DNA from: DTKD01 sp050948905
GTDB lineage: Bacteria > Armatimonadota > UBA5829
Assembly: GCA_050948905.1 (NCBI GenBank)
Contig: JBMNES010000001.1
Location: 124,001 to 188,000, forward strand
DNA length: 64,000 bases
Reading direction: 5' to 3'
Shown here piece after piece: positions 17,282 through 25,605 of the stretch. A program made the translations under genes and the position numbers. The notes under the pieces are model-generated. The model saw only the letters and a program-made list of their open reading frames with translations, searched no databases and had not been told where the DNA came from. Numbering within the stretch: the stretch's first letter is position 1; each line of letters opens with the position of its first letter.

Positions 17282-19654
17282 TCAGCTTTGATCCAAAAAC
17301 TGTTGGACCGACTTTATTTCGGACGGCGTGCCCATAACGACCAGCTCGTCATTGGCTTCTATGGTGATATCGGATGGCGGATTGGTGTGAAGGGCTTCTC
17401 CGCGCCGCCTTATCGCCAATACAGTGACTCCACAGCACTTCCGAAGGTTCATTTCACCCAGAGTTTTGCGCACCCATTTGGATTTATCCGAAACTATCGC
17501 AACAGCCATGTCGGTCTCGTCGCTGTCCTCATGGATAACAAGGTCCAAAAACTCGACGACTTCGGGCTTTATCGCGGCCACAGCCATTCTGTGCCCCCCT
17601 AAAATGTAAGGGGATATAACCCGATCCGCGCCTGCATGGCGCAGTTTATCCTCATTTTCCTTTAGAATCGACCGCGCCACAACGAAGAGTCTCGGGTTAA
17701 GTACCTTTGCCGTCAGTACGATAAAGACATTCTGTTCATCTGAGGCAGCCACGGCAATCAGCCCCTTAGCCCGCAATATCCCAGCCTTCAACAGTGTTTC
17801 ATCCTCGCTGGCTTTGCCTTCGACGTGAGGGATGTTGTTTTCTCGCAGTTTGGGTAACTGCACAGGATTAGACTCTACCACCACGCTTGGCACGTGATAT
17901 CTTGCCAGGTCTTTAACGATCTGCTGGCCCATTCGTCCGTATCCACAGACTATGTAGTGCCCCGACATTGACTCGATCTGTCTATCCATCATCTTCCTCT
18001 CAATTTTATCTTCCGCTTCGAGTATCAAATCTGCGGCCTGTGTGGCGGAGTCCCGGAACGGCCGGAACAGAACCTCCGCCTGTAACCAGAGTTTATCATC
18101 CGGAGCCGTCGAGGATTCGTCGACAGCACAGGCAAATGGCCCTTTATATCCAGCGCCGCGCAGATTTTTGACGATACGATGGTTGAGCTCGTTATCCCGA
18201 ATCGAACTTATTACCCACTTCACGCCCGACAGCGAAAGCGATTTCACAAAATCCGGGTCTTCGGCGTCGCCAAACAACGCATCCCGCCCGCTTTGACGCC
18301 AGGCCTTTACGCCTTCCGGGTCGAAATCCACCCCCAGCGTGCTTCTATTTCGGCTGATAAGCTCGCTGCCGATCCTGTTTCCATATCGGCCCAAACCCAC
18401 CAAAACGATTTTATGTGCTCCGTTGCCCAGTTGCGAATAAGCGTCGCTATCCTCCCGGTGTATGCCCGATCTTTCGAAGAGGTGCAGACGTTTCCCAATT
18501 TTATCGTAAATCGATTGAGCATTGACTACCAAATGCGCGTCGATGCCGATGGTGATCATCAGAACCAAAGTCACCAACCGCAGAGTATCATCAGTTATAT
18601 GCCCAGCCGATACCCCCAATGCGACCAATATCAATGAGAACTCACTGATCTGAGCCACAGTTATACCGGACATAAAACTGGTGCGCCTGCGGTAACCCAA
18701 TAGCCCGAGTATTCCCATCACGCTGAGAGGTTTTTCGATCATCACGACCAGCGACAGTGCAATAGCGGGCACCACCTGTGCACCGAGGTCGTGCAAGTCG
18801 AACCGGCTTCCCAAGTCCAAAAAGAAAAACAGCAGCAGGAAATCGCGCAGGCTCGCCAATTTTGAGCTTAAAACATCCCTGTACTGGCTGGAGGCCAAAG
18901 ACAACCCCGCCATAAAAGCGCCGACTTCCTTGCTGAAGCCCAGCACTTCACTAATCCCCGCCAACGCGAGGGCCCACGCCACACTGGATAATACAAGCAA
19001 CTCTGTGGAACGGGACATAGCCGGCATCAAGCGAGGGAATACGTATCTGCTGATAAGCCAGACGCCCAACAGAAGCGCGGCACCTTTGAGGATTATAAAA
19101 ATAGCCTGGTGAGCCAGGTTCGCCTCAGCAGCACCCGTGAACGCTGCCAAAACGATCATCGCCAATACGATAACGATGTCATCGACGATCAGAATGCCCA
19201 CCGCAATCCGCCCGTGCAGTGAATCGGCCTCGCCTTTATCAGTGAGCAGCTTGATTATCAAAACAGTGCTCGAAAAACCAAGAGAAGCAGCGATATATAA
19301 AGACTCGGTGTGATGCAGACGTAGAGCCATGCAGACAAGGTATCCAATGACGCCTGTAATCAGCATCATACCTATGCCCGCAATCAACGAGGACGTGCCA
19401 GAACTGCGGATGAGTTGTGGGTCGAGTTTTAATCCAACTACGAACAGCAGCATCGCCAGGCCAAGATCGGCGAATATACGAAGCTGCTCTGTGGAATGGA
19501 TGGCATTAAGACCAACCGGCCCCGCTGCAATACCAACAAGGATGAATGCGATGAGCAAGGGCTGTCGGAACCTGATAGCAATAGCTCCCGCGACAACCGC
19601 GGCTAATACTAATACTACGATTTCGTTAAAAGGGCTGAATGTGAGCAAATTCAT
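17282..19654 (-). CDS. CPA2-type cation:proton antiporter with two RCK domains
   Basis: 790 residues. About 12 transmembrane helices cover 1-390. The first nucleotide-binding RCK_N domain starts near 415 (LVGLGRYGNR) and a second near 565 (IVCGYGRMGQQ). A TrkA_C domain lies at about 705-790. The build resembles KefB/KefC potassium efflux systems but has a duplicated RCK_N, the first with a plain DFDP acid end. It likely exchanges K+ or Na+ for protons under nucleotide control. No Shine-Dalgarno is obvious at the ATG. RCK_C domains are known c-di-AMP receptors, of interest given the riboswitch-like element just downstream. Confidence 0.9.
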   Translation of the reverse strand: MNLLTFSPFNEIVVLVLAAVVAGAIAIRFRQPLLIAFILVGIAAGPVGLNAIHSTEQLRIFADLGLAMLLFVVGLKLDPQLIRSSGTSSLIAGIGMMLITGVIGYLVCMALRLHHTESLYIAASLGFSSTVLIIKLLTDKGEADSLHGRIAVGILIVDDIVIVLAMIVLAAFTGAAEANLAHQAIFIILKGAALLLGVWLISRYVFPRLMPAMSRSTELLVLSSVAWALALAGISEVLGFSKEVGAFMAGLSLASSQYRDVLSSKLASLRDFLLLFFFLDLGSRFDLHDLGAQVVPAIALSLVVMIEKPLSVMGILGLLGYRRRTSFMSGITVAQISEFSLILVALGVSAGHITDDTLRLVTLVLMITIGIDAHLVVNAQSIYDKIGKRLHLFERSGIHREDSDAYSQLGNGAHKIVLVGLGRYGNRIGSELISRNRSTLGVDFDPEGVKAWRQSGRDALFGDAEDPDFVKSLSLSGVKWVISSIRDNELNHRIVKNLRGAGYKGPFACAVDESSTAPDDKLWLQAEVLFRPFRDSATQAADLILEAEDKIERKMMDRQIESMSGHYIVCGYGRMGQQIVKDLARYHVPSVVVESNPVQLPKLRENNIPHVEGKASEDETLLKAGILRAKGLIAVAASDEQNVFIVLTAKVLNPRLFVVARSILKENEDKLRHAGADRVISPYILGGHRMAVAAIKPEVVEFLDLVIHEDSDETDMAVAIVSDKSKWVRKTLGEMNLRKCCGVTVLAIRRRGEALHTNPPSDITIEANDELVVMGTPSEIKSVQQFLDQS

Positions 19655-19823
19655 ATAGGCATAACGTAGGACCGCGCCTTTATATTGAAGAATCCAACTG
19701 CCACCGGCTCGGCCATTTCATGGTAACGGCTGTGCGGGTAAGTGTCAACAAAGTAAGCGCGTGAATGAATGATTATCAGGCTGCTGGGTAGAATGATCAA
19801 GTAACGAGAAAGGAGAGACTATC

Positions 19824-20249
19824 TTGACAAAGGAACAATGCATACAGTTTGCCGTCGAAAACCCCGTTTGTACCGTCGCAACAGTAGACGGAGACGCGCC
19901 TAAAGCCAGGATATTTATGCTGTGGAGAGCAAATGAAGACGGATTCTATTTCTCTACCCGCACCAGCCAGAGGACCTATTCGCAGTTGAAGTCCAACCCG
20001 AAAATAGAGGTGTGCTTCTATAAACAAGGCAGCGACGAACACGACCTCGGGACTATGCTTCGGGTGGCAGGCTCTGTCGAATTTGTGGACGACAGATCGC
20101 TTAAGGCGCAGCTCATTGCCGAGTGGCCTTTTTTAGGATTGACCGACCCGGACGATCCAACGCTGGTTCTGTTTAAGATAGCTGCTGGGTCGATGGAGCA
20201 TTGGACGTCAGTGGACGGTTCACAGAAAATTGACGTTGTGGCTCTGTAG
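19824..20249 (+). CDS. Pyridoxamine 5'-phosphate oxidase-like flavoprotein
   Basis: 141 residues from a TTG start with AGGAGA 7 bases upstream. The split-barrel flavin fold is recognisable: CTVATVDGDAPKARIFML, then FYFSTRTSQRTYSQL and VCFY. Family members bind FMN or F420 and reduce or oxidise small substrates. Many are of unknown function. The gene stands alone and is convergent with the SIS isomerase gene, with a shared hairpin between them. Confidence 0.85.
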   Translation: MTKEQCIQFAVENPVCTVATVDGDAPKARIFMLWRANEDGFYFSTRTSQRTYSQLKSNPKIEVCFYKQGSDEHDLGTMLRVAGSVEFVDDRSLKAQLIAEWPFLGLTDPDDPTLVLFKIAAGSMEHWTSVDGSQKIDVVAL

Positions 20250-20262
20250 TATTTTTAATAAC

Positions 20263-20287
20263 AGGCGGAGGGATTATTCCTCCGCCT
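20263..20287. terminator. Hairpin between convergent genes
   Basis: AGGCGGAGG and CCTCCGCCT form a 9-bp stem that overlaps the last codons of the minus-strand SIS gene. No T-run follows on either strand, so termination is likely but not certain. Confidence 0.5.
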
Positions 20288-21395
20288 GATCCTCTGTCAC
20301 GCTTTGCGCAGGCGCCGGCTGGGTATCTTCGACCATTCTTGCCTCCACTTCCAGCACATTCTCTGTGCGGAACGGGTCCATTTCGTTAAGAATGGCCAGA
20401 TAGTAGCTGACGTAGTCACCAAGATACAGGCCATAGAACAACTTCTCAGTAGTAGAATTGCCCTGGATATTGGCGTTTACGACGCTAAACTGATCCAACA
20501 CCTCAGCGATTGTGTCTGTCAGGTGGCTGACTGCCGGTTTGTCTGCTTTGTCTCGAAGCAGCACGATAGCGACCTCATCCGGTCGTTTCGCCGCCAGCTC
20601 ATAGCCCGATATCTCACCGATCGCCAAATCCTGCAAAGTTCCGCAAAACGCCAGCAATTTGGCATTTGCGTTAATCTGGCTTTTCCATCGGCGGGCCACC
20701 GCTGTGCGATATCCGTAAGCACCATAGACCACCGCCAGCTTACCAAACAGGCTCTCCGCCAACCGCTTCGCCACGTTGCGCGCGATTGGGTTTTCAAACC
20801 GCAGCGACTCGCGGGCATTTTTCATCAGCTTTATAGCATGCGAGAGCTTCTCAATTTCGCCTTCCACCAGCCCAAGTCGCTCAATAGTGGCGATTATCGG
20901 CACCAGCAGATATCCGATAGCCGAACGCTGCGGTTGACCCGGCGGTATAGAGACCCTGGCGATCCCTTCTTTTGCTGCCTGTTCCAGCAGTTTTCCTCCA
21001 CCGCTGATACATATAACTGACGCGCCTCTCTGCTTGGCATCGCGCATATTGCGCAGCGCCGATCTGCTTTTGCCAGCATAATCAAGCACAAAGACAAGGG
21101 AATTTTCGCCAACGTATTTAGGCAGCCGAGCTCCATAATCCGACAGAATCGGGATATCGGCCTGTTCGGAAAGAATGGCCGACGCCATATCTGCTGCAAT
21201 GGCAGAGTCGCCTACCCCAGTGATCAAGACATCGCCAGGCGCGTTGACAAACCCCTCAAGCGCAAAACTGCGTGCGACGCCCAGGGCCGTTTCGCACTGC
21301 TCCGGCAGTTCGTTAATCAGCCGGAGCATATTGCGCTTGTCAACGGCCTGCATACGAACCACATCGTCCAAAACTGGAATCGGTTCCGTGGTCAT
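20274..21395 (-). CDS. SIS-domain phosphoglucose/phosphomannose isomerase
   Basis: 373 residues from an ATG with GGGAG 6 bases upstream. Two SIS domains are seen (about 40-190 and 200-345), with VLITGVGDSAIAAD and LVFVLDYAGKSR in the first. This matches the bifunctional PGI/PMI family that interconverts glucose-6-P or mannose-6-P with fructose-6-P. The C-terminal tail is acidic (TEDQAEE). It lies about 30 bases after rpsR in the same direction, so it may read through from the ribosomal operon. Confidence 0.88.
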   Translation of the reverse strand: MTTEPIPVLDDVVRMQAVDKRNMLRLINELPEQCETALGVARSFALEGFVNAPGDVLITGVGDSAIAADMASAILSEQADIPILSDYGARLPKYVGENSLVFVLDYAGKSRSALRNMRDAKQRGASVICISGGGKLLEQAAKEGIARVSIPPGQPQRSAIGYLLVPIIATIERLGLVEGEIEKLSHAIKLMKNARESLRFENPIARNVAKRLAESLFGKLAVVYGAYGYRTAVARRWKSQINANAKLLAFCGTLQDLAIGEISGYELAAKRPDEVAIVLLRDKADKPAVSHLTDTIAEVLDQFSVVNANIQGNSTTEKLFYGLYLGDYVSYYLAILNEMDPFRTENVLEVEARMVEDTQPAPAQSVTEDQAEE

Positions 21396-21426
21396 AGCCT
21401 GCTCCCGTTTTATATATTAGATTCGA

Positions 21427-21687
21427 TCACTCCGCCGTGAACGGCAGAAGTGCGATTTCTCTGGCTCTTTTAATTGCGTGAGTCAAGGTTCTCTGATGGG
21501 ACGCACAAGTCCCAGTGGTCCGTCGCGGCAGGATCTTGCCTCGCTCAGAAACGAATCTGCGCAGCCGGTTTACCTGTTTGTAGTCGATATAATCGACCTT
21601 ATCCACGCAAAACGTGCATACTTTCCTGCGCACTCTTCGGAATCTGGACGGTCGGCCTCCACCGCTGTCTCTTCCTCTCAGCGCCAT
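21427..21687 (-). CDS. rpsR: 30S ribosomal protein S18
   Basis: 86 residues. The bS18 core is clear: VDYIDYKQVNRLRRFVSERG then KILPRRTTGTCASHQRTL. It carries CTFCVDK near the N terminus, a Cys pair often seen in zinc-binding S18 forms. It forms the platform of the small subunit with S6. Third in the rpsF-ssb-rpsR operon. Confidence 0.97.
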   Translation of the reverse strand: MALRGRDSGGGRPSRFRRVRRKVCTFCVDKVDYIDYKQVNRLRRFVSERGKILPRRTTGTCASHQRTLTHAIKRAREIALLPFTAE

Positions 21688-21778
21688 TGTAACACCTCAA
21701 TAGATAGTCTGCTGTCAGTAATTGACACTCGCCATCCGCTTCCAGCAGTTTGATTAATCAGTCTGAATATTCGCGTAA

Positions 21779-22198
21779 TCAGTCGTCCGCGAACGGGTCG
21801 TAATCCATATCCGCGTCTGGCATAGGCGCGGACTCCTCCGTCGGCATCGGGGCAGATTCTTCACGAGGAGCTCCGCCGCCCTGTGGCCTGTCCAGCCCCT
21901 GCAAAGATTCGGCAACGACTTCGATCTTAGATCGTTTCTGCCCGTCCTGCTGAACCCAGGAGCGCTGTTGCAACCTGCCTTCAATACCGACCAATCGGCC
22001 CTTTTTCAGATAATTGGCGGCAAACTCGGCGCTCTGCTTCCAGGCAATGACGTCAAAAAAGTCGGTCTCTTTTTCCCCTGACTGAGACTTGAAGCGTCGA
22101 TCTACGGCAACTCGAATTGTGGTCACTGCGATCCCGTTAGGAGTATATCTCAGTTCCGGGTCCGCCACCACACGGCCAATCAATGCAACAACGTTCAT
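21779..22198 (-). CDS. ssb: Single-stranded DNA-binding protein
   Basis: 139 residues with GGGGTGGCGAG before the ATG. An OB-fold (about 1-105) contains NVVALIGRVVADPELRYTP and TDFFDVIAWKQSAEFA. A short Pro/Met-rich linker leads to the acidic tip DYDPFADD, which resembles the partner-binding tail DDDIPF in type but with a different order. It protects ssDNA in replication and repair. Second in rpsF-ssb-rpsR. Confidence 0.96.
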   Translation of the reverse strand: MNVVALIGRVVADPELRYTPNGIAVTTIRVAVDRRFKSQSGEKETDFFDVIAWKQSAEFAANYLKKGRLVGIEGRLQQRSWVQQDGQKRSKIEVVAESLQGLDRPQGGGAPREESAPMPTEESAPMPDADMDYDPFADD

Positions 22199-22251
22199 CT
22201 CGCCACCCCTTAATATGCAGAAATCCTTTCGCGCATATCAGCGACCGGATC

Positions 22252-22803
22252 CTACTCTGTTTCAGCCTGAGGCTGCTCTTCTTCGACTGCCGCTTCAGCC
22301 TGAGGCTGCTCCTCTGCTATTTCGACAGACGCCGCCTCTTCTTCCTGCTCTTGAGCTGGCTGCTCGGCAACTTCCTGCACTTCCTCCGCTGCTGCGCCCT
22401 CTTCGGTTGCCTCAGCTTCAGCCGCTTCCTCGGCAGCCGGTTGCGGATGCTCGATTCTGGAAGTGTCGACGTGCTCCGGCTCGACTCTGGTAATCAGATG
22501 ACGAAAGACATCGTCGGAGATTCGATAGACACGGTCGAGTTCCTTTGAAACTTCAGCCTCAGCCTCGAAGAACATCAGAATATACTGACCCTCCCGGCGG
22601 CCTTTTATTTCATAAGCCAATCGTCGCTTGTCCCAGCGGCCGACCGAACGGACTTCTCCGCCCTGATCCGTGACCAATTGGGCATACTTGGCGATGATGG
22701 AATCGACCTGATCGTCGGTAAGATTTGCATCGATGATATACATCGACTCGTAAAGACGTTTCGTGGTGTTCACCTCCCCTCGGTCTAAAATGGTTCCGAT
22801 CAT
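22252..22803 (-). CDS. rpsF: 30S ribosomal protein S6 with acidic C-terminal extension
   Basis: The S6 core (KRLYESMYIIDANL to RHLITRV) is followed by about 80 residues rich in Glu, Ala and Gln, with two EEQPQAEA-like repeats. Normal S6 is about 95-130 residues. The start is unclear. The ATG at 22803 gives 183 residues but has no ribosome site and adds about 13 residues not expected for S6. A perfect GGGGAGGTGA site lies 5 bases before an ACG (22764-22762), exactly where S6 should begin. An overlapping GTG (22773) sits inside that site. First gene of rpsF-ssb-rpsR. Confidence 0.93.
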   Translation of the reverse strand: MIGTILDRGEVNTTKRLYESMYIIDANLTDDQVDSIIAKYAQLVTDQGGEVRSVGRWDKRRLAYEIKGRREGQYILMFFEAEAEVSKELDRVYRISDDVFRHLITRVEPEHVDTSRIEHPQPAAEEAAEAEATEEGAAAEEVQEVAEQPAQEQEEEAASVEIAEEQPQAEAAVEEEQPQAETE

Positions 22804-22886
22804 AGTCGGAACGGAGAGAGTAGAAGCGGCGCGTTTGTTGCGCCGGCGATCATACTCGGTTTTATGTCTATGATTATAGACAAGGC

Positions 22887-22916
22887 ATTATACCACTGAC
22901 TCAGGCCCTTCTGCAA
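22887..22916 (-). promoter_or_regulatory. Promoter of the rpsF-ssb-rpsR operon
   Basis: Minus strand TTGCAG (22916-22911), 18 bases, TATAAT (22892-22887). This is about 85-120 bases before the rpsF start region. Confidence 0.6.
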
Positions 22917-22944
22917 GCAGTTTTTGGCGTTAAATTGTGGGAGA

Positions 22945-23074
22945 AGGGAAACGCGAAAGCGCGAAAAAAGCGAAAATCGCGAAATAATACATAGTAGAAG
23001 TTGAGTGGAATCGAACTTCGCACGTCTGACTACGGACAGCGAAAAAGCAGATTTCTCACTTCGTTCGAAATGAC
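22945..23074 (+). repeat. Dispersed repeat R1, copy e
   Basis: A/G-rich module, then a CGAACTTCGCACGTCTG variant, then the hairpin module in its AT version (TCTCACTTCGTTCGAAATGAC). The ~690-base gap between rpsF and the serine hydrolase gene is almost entirely R1 copies e to g. Confidence 0.85.
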
Positions 23075-23082
23075 GCAGAGAA

Positions 23083-23209
23083 GAAAACGCGAAAGCACGG
23101 GAAAAGCGAAAAACGGGAAATAATACATCGTTGGGGTTAATGGAATCGAACCTCGGACCTCTGACTACGGACAACGAAAAAGCAGATTTCTCACTTCGTT
23201 CGAAATGAC
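23083..23209 (+). repeat. Dispersed repeat R1, copy f
   Basis: Second copy, with the AT-type hairpin, followed by a decayed stretch of short GAAATGACGGG-like pieces to about 23300. Confidence 0.85.
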
Positions 23210-23299
23210 GGGGGTGGGTTCGATATGACGAGATGGGGATTTGAGATGGCGAGAGAGCGATTCGAAATGACGGGAGAGGGGTTCGAAATGGCGGCGAAG

Positions 23300-23400
23300 G
23301 GGAAACGCGAAAGCGCGAAAAGAGCGAAAAACGCGAAATAATACATCTTGCGATTAAGTGGAGGCGGACTTCGAAGCTCTGACTTCGTTGCGTCAACGGG
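23300..23400 (+). repeat. Dispersed repeat R1, copy g (partial)
   Basis: A/G-rich and GGACTTCGAAGCTCTGAC modules are present. The hairpin module is missing. Confidence 0.75.
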
Positions 23401-23492
23401 CACGTAGAAAATGGACGAGCATTGACGAGCATTGAGGATCATCCTACAATTGGTAAATAAATCAAGGTTTGCTCGCACCAGGAGAAATAGCG

Positions 23493-24593
23493 ATGTCTAA
23501 AATTAAGGTAGATGCGACTAAGGCGGGTTTTGATCCGGCAGGGTTGGAACGGGCTGAAGCGATACTCAACGAGGGAATTGAGCGCAAACTCTACCCAGGC
23601 GGAACGGCGTGGGTGTATAGAAGAGGTTCAAACGCGCTGGTATGCTCAGCAGGAACGACCGATTTTTCGGGAAAAGCGAAAGTCGACGAGGATACCCTGT
23701 TTGATATGGCTTCCCTTACGAAAGCAATGTCGTGTGCGCCGTCGATTTTATTGCTCGCTCAGGAAGGGTATTTCGATATATCGGTGCGATCTGTTACCAG
23801 TTATTTTCCGAACCGCGATATCAAGCACCTTGCAGATGTGACGCTTCGGCATCTATTGACACACACTTCCGGGCTGCCTGCGTGGAAGGACATGTATTCC
23901 AACGGTCAGAGCCGCGAGCAATTGCTTGATGAGCTTTTTGAGATACAGTTAATTAACCCGATCGGCTCGACACATGTGTATTCGTGTATGGGATATATAA
24001 TGTTGTCGGCGGTTCTGGAATCTGTCACCGGGGAGAGGCTGGACACATTCGCCAAGCGCAGAATATTCGCCCCGCTGGGTATGGAGAGCACCGGTTACAA
24101 TCCGAAATCGACCTCAAAGATTGCTGCGACGGACAATTGCCCGTATCGAAAGCGCACCCTTGTCGGGGAAGTGCACGACGGCAACGCTTATGCAATGGAA
24201 GGGGTTTCGGGTAACGCGGGGCTATTTTCAACGGCTCGTGACGCGGCTACGTTCTGTAGGCGCGCTCTCGACGCTCGCCTGCGGTCTGGGGAGTTTCCGT
24301 TGAACCCACCTGTGTTGCACAGGATGTTCACTAATGCCATACCAGAATCAGTTGGCGGACATACCTTTGGCTGGTGTATATGGCCGAATGATGGCATAGC
24401 GGGCGGCGATTTTGTAACAAAATCTGCAATCGGGCATACTGGATTTACAGGAACGTGCGTCGTAATCGATCCCGGCCGCGACACTTATGCCTTGTTGCTC
24501 ACAAATCGCGTATGTAATGACGATGATGGCGTTGAGTTTGGTCGTTTGCGTCGAAGGTTCTTCAACGCTGTATTCGGTTCTATTGTGTGCTGA
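23493..24593 (+). CDS. Serine hydrolase of the beta-lactamase class C family
   Basis: 366 residues from the ATG at 23493 (AGGAGAAATAGCG upstream); an in-frame TTG at 23469 is less likely. The nucleophile motif is SLTK (S74, K77), the second motif Tyr lies in THVYSCMGYIML, and the third motif is HTG (GHTGFTGT) in place of KTG. There is no signal peptide, so it is likely cytoplasmic. The family covers esterases, D-peptidases and low-molecular-weight penicillin-binding proteins. The substrate cannot be told. An R1 cluster lies upstream. Confidence 0.88.
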   Translation: MSKIKVDATKAGFDPAGLERAEAILNEGIERKLYPGGTAWVYRRGSNALVCSAGTTDFSGKAKVDEDTLFDMASLTKAMSCAPSILLLAQEGYFDISVRSVTSYFPNRDIKHLADVTLRHLLTHTSGLPAWKDMYSNGQSREQLLDELFEIQLINPIGSTHVYSCMGYIMLSAVLESVTGERLDTFAKRRIFAPLGMESTGYNPKSTSKIAATDNCPYRKRTLVGEVHDGNAYAMEGVSGNAGLFSTARDAATFCRRALDARLRSGEFPLNPPVLHRMFTNAIPESVGGHTFGWCIWPNDGIAGGDFVTKSAIGHTGFTGTCVVIDPGRDTYALLLTNRVCNDDDGVEFGRLRRRFFNAVFGSIVC

Positions 24594-24626
24594 GCATGCT
24601 TTTTTATGTGACTTTTTGTTTCACTC

Positions 24627-24655
24627 TTGACATAGACGTCAGACTCGCTTATACT
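24627..24655 (+). promoter_or_regulatory. Promoter of the response regulator gene
   Basis: TTGACA (24627-24632), 17 bases, TATACT (24650-24655). The palindrome CTAAGC-C-GCTTAG at 24662-24674 sits at the expected transcription start and could be an operator. Confidence 0.75.
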
Positions 24656-24707
24656 ACTTTCGCTAAGCCGCTTAGTAGGGCAATACATTAATGAGGTAAT
24701 TTTTGGA

Positions 24708-25454
24708 ATGGACGTGCAAAACGTGCTAAAGACCGATGATACTGGTGCATCAAAACCTGTAGTACTTGTGATAGACGATGAGGAAAACGTCTGTGAACTA
24801 ATTACCCTTTACTTTGAGAAGGCCGGGTATGGCGTCGTTTGTGCTGGAGACGGCAATGACGGCATTGAGATGGTTCGTTCACAGAAGCCGGACATGGTCA
24901 TTTTGGACTTGATGCTGCCGGGTATGGACGGGCTGGATGTCTGCAAGGAGATCCGCAAGTTCAGCAATGTTCCACTCATTATGCTCACCGCGCGAGTTGA
25001 CGAGGTTGACCGAGTCCTGGGTTTGGAGATCGGTGCAGACGACTATGTGACCAAGCCGTTCTCCCCCAGAGAACTACTGGCTCGCGTGAAAGCTGTGCTG
25101 CGACGCGCCGCATACATCCCCAGCCCGGACGAGCAGCAGGTTCTGAATCTGCCTGGTTTGGCGGTAAGCCGAATCTCCCGTGAAGTTATCGTTGGGGATA
25201 GCCGAATTGATCTGACGCCCAAGGAGTTTGATCTTCTCTGGTATCTGGCGTCGAATCGCAATCGCGTCTTCACCCGGGAGCAGCTTCTTGAGCAAGTGTG
25301 GGCGTATCAGGAGTTCTACAGAGACGAGAGAACAGTCGACCAGCATATAAAGCGACTGCGCAGGAAGATCGAAACCCCTGGCAGCCCGTGCCGAATTACC
25401 ACTATATGGGGCGTGGGTTATAAGTTTGAGATCAGGGAGTCTGCCACAGTTTAA
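24708..25454 (+). CDS. OmpR/PhoB-family response regulator
   Basis: 248 residues. The receiver domain (about 17-130) has acidic pair D23-D24, phosphoacceptor D67 (MVILDLMLPG), the Thr in IMLTAR and the Lys in YVTKPFS. A winged-helix DNA-binding domain (about 148-244) contains LTPKEFDLLWYLASN and RTVDQHIKRLRRKI. No histidine kinase gene is adjacent, so it is an orphan here. It is monocistronic: a near-consensus promoter lies before it and a strong terminator after. Confidence 0.94.
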   Translation: MDVQNVLKTDDTGASKPVVLVIDDEENVCELITLYFEKAGYGVVCAGDGNDGIEMVRSQKPDMVILDLMLPGMDGLDVCKEIRKFSNVPLIMLTARVDEVDRVLGLEIGADDYVTKPFSPRELLARVKAVLRRAAYIPSPDEQQVLNLPGLAVSRISREVIVGDSRIDLTPKEFDLLWYLASNRNRVFTREQLLEQVWAYQEFYRDERTVDQHIKRLRRKIETPGSPCRITTIWGVGYKFEIRESATV

Positions 25455-25491
25455 AGGCGGACAAACAATAACCAGAACTTTTAAGTAATTG

Positions 25492-25526
25492 GATGGGCGG
25501 CAACTTGTTGCTGCCCATCTTTCTTT
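25492..25526 (+). terminator. Rho-independent terminator of the response regulator gene
   Basis: GATGGGCGGCAAC pairs with GTTGCTGCCCATC (one G/T mismatch) and TTTCTTT follows directly. Confidence 0.85.
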
Positions 25527-25537
25527 AAGATGATATC

Positions 25538-25571
25538 GAAAAACAGGCCGCGGGATCTGATCCGCGGCCTG
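25538..25571 (-). terminator. Rho-independent terminator of the SurA-like gene
   Basis: CAGGCCGCGG pairs with CCGCGGCCTG. On the minus strand TTTTTC follows the stem. Confidence 0.85.
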
Positions 25572-25605
25572 ATTATTTATTCTTTAATTCAGCCTGTCTG
25601 CCGGT

